A DNA stretch of 5,962 bases, taken from the NCBI GenBank assembly GCA_025922795.1, contig JAICHC010000195.1:1-5962 (forward strand), in the 5' to 3' direction. Source of the stretch: Candidatus Binatia bacterium. GTDB lineage: Bacteria; Desulfobacterota_B; Binatia; UBA9968. The first letter of the stretch is position 1. Every line of letters starts with the position of its first letter. Positions 1-5,962 of the stretch are shown here, piece after piece. The position numbers were made by a program, and so were the translations under genes. The notes under the pieces were generated by a model. The model searched no databases. It saw nothing but the letters and a program-made list of their open reading frames with translations, and was not told where the DNA came from.

Positions 1-1033
<1,033 letters not shown>

Positions 1034-1324
1034 TTATTCAACAACTCCAAGGATGTCATCCTCACGCATGATCAGATGCTCCTCTCCGTCCAGTTTTATC
1101 TCCGTCCCGGAATACTTGCCAAACAGAATTTTGTCACCCGCTTTGACCCCAAGAGGGACCAGCTTACCCTCTTCGTATTTACCCGGGCCCACCGCGACCA
1201 CCTTACCTTCCTGCGGTTTCTCCTTCGCGGTGTCGGGGATTATGATGCCTCCCCTGGTTTTCTCTTCCTCCTCGATGCGTTTCACAATCACCCTGTCGTG
1301 CAGGGGACGGATCTTTGTCGCCAT
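1034..1324 (-). CDS. groES: Co-chaperonin GroES (Hsp10)
   Basis: Small chaperonin subunit whose seven-membered ring caps GroEL in the cytosol. The 96-residue product has the normal family length. It begins with [12 protein letters not shown] (residues 5-16), the classic GroES N-terminal strand. This is followed by the mobile loop (about 17-34), whose TRGGIIIPD contains the GGI-hydrophobic tripeptide that docks on the GroEL apical domain. [10 protein letters not shown] (40-49), the [19 protein letters not shown] segment (59-77) and the terminal [11 protein letters not shown] complete the beta-barrel signature. The start is well supported: AGGAGG on the minus strand (1330-1335) lies 5 nt upstream of the ATG. 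It is the first gene of a groES-groEL operon, with 15 bp before groEL. It is separated from the upstream cytochrome gene by 130 bp that looks like its own control region. Nothing is missing or unusual in the protein. Confidence 0.98.
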   Translation of the reverse strand: MATKIRPLHDRVIVKRIEEEEKTRGGIIIPDTAKEKPQEGKVVAVGPGKYEEGKLVPLGVKAGDKILFGKYSGTEIKLDGEEHLIMREDDILGVVE

Positions 1325-1358
1325 AGCACCCTCCTGAAATAAAACGTAAATTTAGATT

Positions 1359-1371
1359 CCTGTAGAACAGG
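1359..1371. repeat. Short inverted repeat in the groESL leader
   Basis: A perfect inverted repeat, CCTGT-AGA-ACAGG on the plus strand, lies between the candidate promoter and the groES ribosome binding site. It could be a small hairpin in the leader RNA or a repressor half-site pair. It does not match the CIRCE operator, which has TTAGCACTC arms separated by 9 bp. With 5-bp arms it could also be chance. Confidence 0.25.
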
Positions 1372-1383
1372 TTGGATGCGCCA

Positions 1384-1411
1384 AATTTAATCTCGCATCG
1401 GCGATCGTCAA
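1384..1411 (-). promoter_or_regulatory. Possible sigma70-type promoter of groES-groEL
   Basis: Reading the minus strand, TTGACG (1411-1406) resembles a -35 box. It is followed after 16 bp by TAAATT (1389-1384), a 4-of-6 match to the -10 consensus. The stretch just upstream is A/T-rich and could act as an UP element. Transcription would start about 50 bp before the groES ATG. The bases CCCTTGAC around the -35 also resemble a heat-shock sigma32 -35 box (CTTGAA), but I see no CCCCAT-like -10 at the right distance. The site is inferred from spacing and position only. Confidence 0.4.
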
Positions 1412-1419
1412 GGGGGCAG

Positions 1420-1453
1420 ACAAAAAATTTGTGGTTTTTATTTGACCCGGTCA
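1420..1453. repeat. Two adjacent palindromes between the cytochrome stop and the groESL promoter
   Basis: Two short perfect inverted repeats sit side by side. One is ACAAA-AAA-TTTGT (1420-1432), just upstream of the candidate groES -35 box. The other is TGACC-C-GGTCA (1443-1453), which lies 1 bp past the cytochrome stop codon. The first is A/T-rich and could add to promoter bending or UP-element function. The second has too small a loop to be a good RNA hairpin and is more like a dyad protein site. Neither looks like an intrinsic terminator, because no GC-rich stem is followed by a T-run on the minus strand. Their function is unknown. Confidence 0.2.
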
Positions 1454-1454
1454 C

Positions 1455-1817
1455 TCAGGGCTTGTAGGGCGGAACCGCGAGGGTGCGGATATATGCTACT
1501 ACATCGCGGATTTGCTTTTCGTCGAGCGATCCCCCCCAGGAGGGCATGAAGGTCGACTTTCCTAACGAGCCACCTCCCTTGGCTATGATATCGGCGAGAA
1601 ACTGGTCGGTCAGCGAGTTCATTACCGCCCCGTTGGTGTGGTCTCTTGGCTTTACCGGTAGTGAAGCCGCCGCCACACCGTCGCCTTTGCCCTTGTCCCC
1701 ATGGCAGGTCGCGCAGTAACTCATGTACAGATTCTTGCCGTCACCCGGGTTTTGCGCCCAAGCCGGCCAGGCGCCGCCAAGCATGACTACTAGCCGTAGG
1801 AACCTTAGTTTTTTCAT
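1455..1817 (-). CDS. Exported monohaem c-type cytochrome
   Basis: Small electron-carrier protein, expected in the periplasm after Sec export. The 120-residue product opens with a basic n-region (MKKLRFLR), a hydrophobic core and a likely signal-peptidase site after WPAWA (residue 21). The haem-attachment motif CATCH is at 35-39, giving thioether Cys35 and Cys38 and proximal His39. The distal axial ligand is probably Met91 in the FMPSWGG segment. The closing KQIRDVVAYIRTLA (101-114) is the typical C-terminal helix of class I cytochrome c (Cytochrome_CBB3/cytochrome c family). The mature part is about 99 residues with one haem. A GGAAGG sequence (1827-1832) lies about 9 nt before the ATG. It is transcribed away from the GST gene and towards groES, but the 130-bp gap holding a promoter argues against a shared operon. 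The redox partner cannot be told from context, since no oxidase, reductase or dehydrogenase gene adjoins it. Confidence 0.93.
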   Translation of the reverse strand: MKKLRFLRLVVMLGGAWPAWAQNPGDGKNLYMSYCATCHGDKGKGDGVAAASLPVKPRDHTNGAVMNSLTDQFLADIIAKGGGSLGKSTFMPSWGGSLDEKQIRDVVAYIRTLAVPPYKP

Positions 1818-1965
1818 CAGCGCTTGCCTTCCGCTCTAAGTTGCCGCCATTTCCTATCAGAAATCAGCAGAAACTTACAGGGGTTAAGACGCTAACCCGG
1901 CCTATGCATTTGTCATCAAGGGTGATAAGTAATGGCAACAAGATTTCACTCGATCGGGAGCTAAC
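1818..1965. promoter_or_regulatory. Divergent intergenic region between the cytochrome and GST genes
   Basis: This 148-bp gap separates two divergently transcribed genes, so both promoters should lie in it. I could not find a convincing -35/-10 pair for either strand. The main visible structure is the inverted repeat at 1881-1898, listed separately. A weaker dyad, ATCA-AGGG-TGAT, sits at about 1914-1925. The GST ribosome binding site (GGGAG, 1956-1960) is at the right end. Confidence 0.4.
1881..1898. repeat. Inverted repeat GGGTTA-N6-TAACCC, candidate operator
   Basis: A perfect 6-bp inverted repeat with a 6-bp spacer (AGACGC) lies near the middle of the divergent intergenic region. It is about 64 bp from the cytochrome start and 67 bp from the GST start. 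Location and symmetry fit a binding site for a dimeric regulator controlling one or both genes. A small RNA hairpin is the alternative. There is no T-run after it on either strand, so a terminator is unlikely. No regulator gene adjoins it in the window. Confidence 0.35.
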
Positions 1966-2586
1966 ATGATTAAGATTTGGGGCAGAACAGATTCTTCCAA
2001 CGTGCAGAAAGTTCTATGGTGCTGTGGCGAGCTCGGGATCGATTTTGACCGCGTCGATTGGGGCGGCAAGTTCGGCGGCAATGACGAAAAGGCATATCGC
2101 GAGATGAATCCCAACGGCTTGGTACCAACCTTGAAGGACGGTGATTTTATTTTATGGGAATCCAACAGCATCCTGCGTTATTTGAATGCTAAATACGGCG
2201 CTGGCAGGCTCCTGCCATCAACGCCGGAAGCTATGGCCAACGCCAACCGCTGGATGGACTGGCAGCTTTCGACCTTTAACCCGGCAATTGTGCCACTGTT
2301 TTGGAATTTGATCCGCACGCCACCGGAAAAACGCGATCCCAAAAGCGTTCAAACCGCGTTGGAGAAAACCAGCAAAGCCTGGCAGACGGTCGAGGAGCAG
2401 CTGACAAAAAGTCGGTATCTCGGCGGCGAAGAGTTTTCTCTGGGGGATATTCCGCTCGGCGTCTGGGCCTATCGATGGTTCAATTTGCCCACGGAAAGAC
2501 CCCAGTTCCCCAACATCAGCAGCTGGTATGACCGCCTCAAGCAGCGCCAGCCCTACCAGAAGCACATCATGCTCCCGCTAAGTTAA
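1966..2586 (+). CDS. gstB: Glutathione S-transferase, GstB-like
   Basis: Predicted cytosolic enzyme that conjugates or transfers glutathione to electrophilic compounds. The 206-residue product has the family's two domains. The N-terminal thioredoxin-like fold (about 1-78) includes WGRTDSSNVQKVL (5-17), where Ser10 or Ser11 and Asn12 sit at the glutathione-activating position. MNPNGLVPTL (47-56) carries the cis-Pro54, and ESNSILRYL (65-73) holds the Glu-Ser pair that binds the gamma-glutamyl group. The all-helical C-terminal domain (about 88-200) includes NRWMDWQ, RTPPEKRD and FSLGDIPLG (the N-capping box). The WGR, NPNGLVP, LWESN, WMDW and RTPPE wording and the length closely resemble E. coli GstB (208 aa), which is known to act on bromoacetate; this comparison is from memory. 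Substrate here is unknown. A Cys19-Cys20 pair follows the active-site loop. GGGAG ends 5 nt before the ATG. The gene is alone on its strand, divergent from the cytochrome and convergent with the kinase. Confidence 0.93.
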   Translation: MIKIWGRTDSSNVQKVLWCCGELGIDFDRVDWGGKFGGNDEKAYREMNPNGLVPTLKDGDFILWESNSILRYLNAKYGAGRLLPSTPEAMANANRWMDWQLSTFNPAIVPLFWNLIRTPPEKRDPKSVQTALEKTSKAWQTVEEQLTKSRYLGGEEFSLGDIPLGVWAYRWFNLPTERPQFPNISSWYDRLKQRQPYQKHIMLPLS

Positions 2587-2622
2587 TGTGCGGCACACAG
2601 CGAACTTGCGCCGGCGGCGAAG

Positions 2623-2642
2623 GTATCATTAACGGATGATGC
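2623..2642. terminator. Possible weak bidirectional hairpin between converging genes
   Basis: In the 91-bp gap between the GST stop and the kinase stop, GTATCAT (2623-2629) can pair with ATGATGC (2636-2642) around a 6-nt loop. This gives a 7-bp stem with one G-T pair. It lies where both converging transcripts should end. The stem is AT-rich and no T-run follows on either strand, so it is a poor match to an intrinsic terminator. A compact palindrome TGTGC-G-GCACA also follows the GST stop codon at 2587-2597. Confidence 0.2.
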
Positions 2643-2677
2643 GGCGCTTCCCTGACCATTCGGCCGCCTCAGTTAGG

Positions 2678-4087
2678 CTACGTAGCGACTGGCAGCGTAA
2701 TCTCGACCTTTGTACCGCCGGATCCCTTGGTGAGTGCAATCTTACCGCCGTTGATCTCAACGAATTTTTTCGCCAGAGGCAAGCCGATCCCAGTTCCGTG
2801 CGGCTTGGTCGTAAAAAACGGCTCGAAAACCCGCTCGCGATTTTCTTCGGGAATCCCCTCTCCTTGGTCCTCGATCGAAATCTGTACGGTTTTACTGCTG
2901 TTATAATCAATTAAGGTGGTCCGGATCGTCACCGCATCATCCTTGGGTGTCGCCTCCAGCGCGTTGGTCATCAGCACCATCAGCGCCTGCTCCAGATGAT
3001 TGAGATCGCACGCGACACTGGGAATATTTTCGCCGAGTTCCAGGTGACGACTGACATTGGCATCGCTAAAACGCGAGTGCATGGTTTCGACCACGTCGCG
3101 CACCAACGCATTGACGTCCACGGCAACCGGGCGGGGTTCGAGTGGCTTGGCAAAGTTCAACAAACCTTGCATTCTTCTCTGCACCCGGTCGACCTGACGC
3201 ATGATGTTATGAAGGTTGTCGGACATTTTTTGTTTTGTTGCCGAGCCATCTGCGGCGGCGGCCTCGAGTAACGCCACCTGGGCCGCCGCCCGAATAGAGG
3301 ACAGCGGATTGCCAATGCCGTGCGCCACAGCCGCGGCCATTTCACCCACGGCGGCCATCCGCTGGGATACGATCAGCTCGGATTGCATCTTAAGCAAGTT
3401 GACTTGTTGCTCGTCGATCTTGCGCGCGGCTTGGCGCACGATCGCAAACAGGGAAAGATAGACGAGCAAGCCGCCGCTAACCGCTCCAAGGAGCACCACC
3501 ACACGCGCTTCGCGTATATGCTGTAGGAGCGCATCGGGACGGCGGTATGTTTCAAACACGCCGAGCAGTTGTTGGTCCTGCTCGGAATGAATCGGCACAT
3601 AAACTTCCACGGCTTGCGATAACAAACTACGCTCGGAAACATTCTCACGCTTGTTCAACGCGCTTAGATCCGCGATGACCTCGCCCTGAAGCGCCTTCTG
3701 CAGCTGCGGATTATCACTGAAAGATTTGCCTACCAAACTCTTGTCGTCCGACCAGATGACCACGCCCTTGGCATTGTAAACCTTGAAGCGGACAATCGCC
3801 GGCGACAGGCGCATGTGATCGAGCAGAGCGACGAACTTATGACCCACCGATTTTCGGTCCTTGGCCTTGAAATCATAGTCCTCAAGAAATTTTCTCACGT
3901 CCGCGCGGACAATCTGAGCCGTGGTTTCCCACTCGCGCTCGAGAATCTGATTGACCAGGTAATTGGACACTATCAGCCACAAAACCGCCGTCATCAGGCC
4001 GATGCAAACGAAGCTATAAGCGGCAAACCGGGTGGTGAGGCTGGCGTTGGCAAGGAGCGATCTGAGCCGTGCGTAACCGGCTTTCAT
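2678..4087 (-). CDS. Membrane-bound sensor histidine kinase (orphan, HisKA type)
   Basis: Predicted inner-membrane sensor of a two-component system. The 469-residue product has TM helix 1 (about 21-45), a periplasmic domain of about 150 residues, TM helix 2 (about 196-218), a probable coiled-coil linker (about 222-242), HisKA and HATPase_c. Within the periplasmic part, VRFKVYNAKGVVIWSD (99-114) and VEVYVPI (160-166) resemble a Cache/PDC-like sensor fold; this is inferred and the ligand is unknown. No clear HAMP domain separates TM2 from the kinase core. The H-box VAHGIGNPLSSIR (254-266) has His256 as phospho-acceptor and Asn260 at H+4, but Gly257 instead of the usual acidic residue. ATP-lid elements are complete: N-box Asn375 in LMTNALEA, G1 DQGEGIP (407-413), F-box FEPFFTTK (421-428) and G2 GTGIGL (431-436). 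An in-frame stop two codons upstream fixes ATG 4087 as the first possible ATG, although its Shine-Dalgarno is weak. No response regulator is in the window. It follows the E1 beta gene by 113 bp on the same strand, so read-through is possible. Confidence 0.93.
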   Translation of the reverse strand: MKAGYARLRSLLANASLTTRFAAYSFVCIGLMTAVLWLIVSNYLVNQILEREWETTAQIVRADVRKFLEDYDFKAKDRKSVGHKFVALLDHMRLSPAIVRFKVYNAKGVVIWSDDKSLVGKSFSDNPQLQKALQGEVIADLSALNKRENVSERSLLSQAVEVYVPIHSEQDQQLLGVFETYRRPDALLQHIREARVVVLLGAVSGGLLVYLSLFAIVRQAARKIDEQQVNLLKMQSELIVSQRMAAVGEMAAAVAHGIGNPLSSIRAAAQVALLEAAAADGSATKQKMSDNLHNIMRQVDRVQRRMQGLLNFAKPLEPRPVAVDVNALVRDVVETMHSRFSDANVSRHLELGENIPSVACDLNHLEQALMVLMTNALEATPKDDAVTIRTTLIDYNSSKTVQISIEDQGEGIPEENRERVFEPFFTTKPHGTGIGLPLAKKFVEINGGKIALTKGSGGTKVEITLPVAT

Positions 4088-4141
4088 AGTTTCTTACTTT
4101 GCGGCCTTTGCGTCTTAGCGGGAGATATTCAGGGCCTCGGT

Positions 4142-4154
4142 CCGGCTCGGCCGG
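4142..4154. repeat. GC-rich inverted repeat between E1 beta and the kinase
   Basis: A perfect inverted repeat, CCGGC-TCG-GCCGG, lies in the 113-bp gap downstream of the E1 beta stop and about 55 bp before the kinase start. As RNA it would form a short, very stable hairpin. A possible outer TCAG/CTGA pairing surrounds it. No T-run follows on the minus strand, so it is at best a partial or Rho-assisted terminator, or an mRNA-stabilising hairpin separating the dehydrogenase and kinase messages. I found no convincing kinase promoter in the gap. Confidence 0.3.
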
Positions 4155-4200
4155 CGCTGACAATCTACCGCCACCATCGATTAGACCAAGATGATCGCAT

Positions 4201-5226
4201 CTATGTCGGCCTGCCTCCCTCGGCCAAGCGCATCACTGCATCGACGACCTGGTCGACGTCGGGAATCATCGCGTCGACGAGCGGCGGGCTATGCGGCGGC
4301 GGGATGGGCTGCGCGGCCAAGCGTACCACCGGACCTTTCAATTCAGAAAACAAATTTTCCTGAATCAGCGCGGCGATCTCCGCCGAGATGCCGCCAACCA
4401 TCGGTCCTTCGTCGAGTACGAGCGCGCGCTTGGTCTTCGCCACCGATTGAAGAATCGTGTTTTTGTCCAGCGGCGCCAGCGAGCGCAGATCGACGATTTC
4501 AATACCGATGCCCTTTTCTTTTAGCGCATCCGCGGCGGCATCGGCCTTCAAAACCATGCCGCCGCAGGTGACAATCGTCAGATCCTGTCCTTCGCGCCGC
4601 AATGCGGCGACACCGATCGGCACCGTATAATCACCTTCCGGCACCGGTCCGCGCTGGCCGTAGAGGTGGTGGCTCTCGAAACAGAGCACGGGATTTGGAT
4701 CGCGAATCGCCGCAAGCAGCAATCCCTTCGCATCCGCCGGCGTCGTCGGCATGATAATCTTTAGCCCGGGAAAGTGAATGAACGCGCCGTGATTGCAGCT
4801 CGAATGGCTCGGCCCGCCGCCCGGCCGGGTGGCGAACTTGTTGCGCACGACCATCGGCACGTTGACCCGTCCGCCGGTCATATAATGGTAGCGCGCGGCG
4901 TGACTCGCGAGCTGATCCATCGCCAGCGGCAGCAGATCGCAGAATTGAATCTCGACCACCGGCCGCATGCCGTTGATCGCCGCACCGACGGCCAAACCGA
5001 CCAACGCGGCTTCCGAGATCGGCGTGTCGAGCACGCGCTTTTCACCAAATTCGTGCATTAAGCCGCGCGTCACGCCATAAGCTCCGCCAAAAAGCGCCAC
5101 ATCCTCACCCATGACAAACACCCGTTCGTCGCGCGCCATCTCGTAACGCAGCGCCTCGCGCAAGGCCTCTTGCACCCGCATATCTTTAACCGGCGCCTGA
5201 AGTTCCGTGGTCATCGGTTTAGCCAT
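4201..5226 (-). CDS. 2-oxoacid (pyruvate/acetoin-type) dehydrogenase E1, beta subunit
   Basis: Beta chain of the thiamine-diphosphate E1 heterotetramer, which decarboxylates the substrate and passes the acyl group to lipoyl-E2 in the cytosol. The 341-residue product has normal family length. The transketolase-like pyrimidine-binding domain (about 16-190) includes MGEDVALFGGAYGVTRGL (39-56), which supplies the glutamate facing the cofactor aminopyrimidine. DTPISEAALVG (67-77), VEIQF (91-95) and MDQL follow. SHSSC (140-144) places His141 at the conserved active-site histidine. FPGLKIIMPTTPADAKGLL (152-170) is a family hallmark. The C-terminal transketolase domain spans about 205-335, with VDLRSLAPLD (245-254) and VLDEGPMVGGISAEIA. 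AGGAGG (5233-5238) stands 6 nt before the ATG, which lies inside the end of the alpha gene, an 8-bp overlap implying coupled translation. Whether the substrate is pyruvate, acetoin or a branched-chain oxoacid cannot be settled from this chain. No E2 or E3 gene follows. Confidence 0.95.
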   Translation of the reverse strand: MAKPMTTELQAPVKDMRVQEALREALRYEMARDERVFVMGEDVALFGGAYGVTRGLMHEFGEKRVLDTPISEAALVGLAVGAAINGMRPVVEIQFCDLLPLAMDQLASHAARYHYMTGGRVNVPMVVRNKFATRPGGGPSHSSCNHGAFIHFPGLKIIMPTTPADAKGLLLAAIRDPNPVLCFESHHLYGQRGPVPEGDYTVPIGVAALRREGQDLTIVTCGGMVLKADAAADALKEKGIGIEIVDLRSLAPLDKNTILQSVAKTKRALVLDEGPMVGGISAEIAALIQENLFSELKGPVVRLAAQPIPPPHSPPLVDAMIPDVDQVVDAVMRLAEGGRPT

Positions 5227-5239
5227 GGCGCGCCTCCTC
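5219..5239 (-). promoter_or_regulatory. Overlapping stop/start with strong RBS inside the E1 alpha gene
   Basis: The E1 alpha TAA (5221-5219) lies 8 bp past the first base of the E1 beta ATG (5226-5224), in a different frame. The GAGGAGG Shine-Dalgarno for beta (5239-5233) is within alpha codons for its last residues. This arrangement supports equal output of the two subunits and fixes the beta start. Confidence 0.8.
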
Positions 5240-5962
5240 GGTGGCGTAGATGCTGCTCAAATCAACTTCCTTTTTCGGCAACGGCGACGCCTCCGCGCGT
5301 TTGGCAACCTCGTCGACTTCGGCATAGACGGCGGCGGAGATTTTGTCAAATTCTTGCTCGGTTAAATTTTCCTCTTGAAGGAGCTTTCCTTTAAGCCGTT
5401 TGATCGGACATTGTTGCTTCCATGCCTCGATTTCTTCTTTACTGCGGTAACCGGTACCCGGATCACCGCCAAAGTGACCGTCCCAGCGGTAAGTGATGCA
5501 TTCGAGAAGGGTCGCGCCGCCGCTCTTGCGCCCTTTTTCAACGGCCGCTCGGGCCGCCTCGTAAACCGCCTCGACGTCATTGCCGTCAATGGTCTTCCCG
5601 TCAAAGCCATAGGCTTGGGCGCGTTCGCTTAATCGCTTGATCGCAACACTTTTCTCCAGGCTTACGGTCATCGCGTAGTGATTATTTTCACAGACGTAAA
5701 TCACCGGAAGCTTCCATATGCCGGCAAGATTCATCGCTTCATGAACGACGCCTTGGTTGGCCGCGCCGTCACCGAAAAAACTGACCACTACTTCATCGGA
5801 GCCGCGGATTTTCGCCGCCAGCGCCGCGCCGGTGGCAGTGGGAACCGTGCCGCCCACCGTACCGGTATTGCCAAGAAATCCGAACCCCATGTCGCCCATG
5901 TGCATCTTGCCGCCGCGCCCTTGAGAATAACCATCCGCCCTTCCCATGCACTCGCACAAGAG
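5219..5962 (-). CDS. 2-oxoacid (pyruvate/acetoin-type) dehydrogenase E1, alpha subunit, 5' end cut by window edge
   Basis: Alpha chain of the E1 enzyme and partner of the beta subunit next to it. The frame is open to the right edge, giving 248 codons of a family usually about 320-340 long, so about 80 N-terminal residues and the true start lie outside. The visible part opens inside the family motif MGRADGYSQGRGGKMH. GTVGGTVPTATGAALA follows. The thiamine-diphosphate/Mg signature is intact: GDG at visible residues 63-65 (numbered from the TTG codon at 5959), then 26 residues, then NN at 92-93 within CENNHYAM. The loop YRWDGHFGGDPGTGYRSKEE (157-176) corresponds to the E1 phosphorylation-loop region. 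It reads GHFGGDP where classical pyruvate E1 has GHSMSDP, which is closer to acetoin-dehydrogenase-type subunits (AcoA). With MHMGD and GTVGG this leans towards an acetoin-type E1, but pyruvate remains possible. It ends in TAA, overlapping the beta start by 8 bp. The leftmost apparent starts near 5959 (TTG) and 5947 (ATG) are internal codons. Confidence 0.95.
   Translation of the reverse strand, partial: LLCECMGRADGYSQGRGGKMHMGDMGFGFLGNTGTVGGTVPTATGAALAAKIRGSDEVVVSFFGDGAANQGVVHEAMNLAGIWKLPVIYVCENNHYAMTVSLEKSVAIKRLSERAQAYGFDGKTIDGNDVEAVYEAARAAVEKGRKSGGATLLECITYRWDGHFGGDPGTGYRSKEEIEAWKQQCPIKRLKGKLLQEENLTEQEFDKISAAVYAEVDEVAKRAEASPLPKKEVDLSSIYATEEARHG

Noticed and set aside
1325..1411. Sigma32 heat-shock promoter upstream of groES
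   Set aside because: CCCTTGAC is a fair -35 match, but no CCCCAT-type -10 lies at 13-17 bp, so only a sigma70-like candidate was listed.
1902..2171. Minus-strand open frame of 89 codons that could be an upstream gene for the cytochrome
   Set aside because: It is antisense to the start of the GST gene, which has a clear RBS and complete family motifs. The translation looks random.
2636..2914. Plus-strand open frame of 92 codons opposite the kinase C-terminus
   Set aside because: It is antisense to the ATP-binding domain, whose motifs are all intact, and its translation resembles no known protein.
4088..4200. Sigma54 or sigma70 promoter for the kinase
   Set aside because: No GG-N10-GC element and no -35/-10 pair with acceptable spacing was found in the gap.
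3815..4363. Plus-strand open frame of 182 codons spanning the kinase start and the E1 beta end
   Set aside because: It covers the ends of two well-supported minus-strand genes, has no recognisable domain and no good ribosome binding site.
5219..5959. A complete 246-residue E1 alpha gene starting with TTG at 5959
   Set aside because: The frame stays open to the window edge, and the first visible residues are already in the middle of a conserved family motif, so the true start is outside.

Overview
The window looks like ordinary chromosomal DNA from an uncultured, fairly GC-rich Gram-negative bacterium. Secreted c-type cytochrome, periplasm-facing sensor kinase, groES-groEL order and GC-leaning codons all fit. 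Protein wording suggests a deltaproteobacterial, NC10 or Binatota-like lineage, but this is an impression and not a placement. There are seven protein-coding genes, two of them cut by the window edges. I see no RNA gene, mobile element, CRISPR array or phage gene.

Layout from left to right. Positions 1-1324, minus strand: the chaperonin operon groES-groEL, with groEL running off the left edge after about 339 codons. Positions 1325-1454: the groESL control region, with a possible sigma70-like promoter and several short inverted repeats but no CIRCE element. Positions 1455-1817, minus strand: a small exported monohaem cytochrome c. Positions 1818-1965: a divergent intergenic region with a perfect 6-bp-arm inverted repeat. 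Positions 1966-2586, plus strand: a GstB-like glutathione S-transferase. Positions 2587-2677: a convergent gap with a possible weak hairpin. Positions 2678-4087, minus strand: a membrane sensor histidine kinase. Positions 4201-5962, minus strand: the beta and alpha subunits of a thiamine-diphosphate 2-oxoacid or acetoin dehydrogenase E1, overlapping by 8 bp, with alpha cut by the right edge.

Functional picture. groES and groEL form one protein-folding machine. The E1 alpha and beta subunits form one heterotetrameric decarboxylase, but no E2 or E3 partner follows. Instead a histidine kinase lies 113 bp downstream on the same strand, with no response regulator in view. The cytochrome and the glutathione transferase are divergent neighbours with no clear shared pathway.

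I did not find a new biological system. The points most worth checking are the kinase H-box, which has glycine where an acidic residue normally follows the phospho-accepting histidine, the E1 pair without E2/E3 beside an orphan kinase, and the inverted repeats around the groESL and cytochrome/GST promoters.
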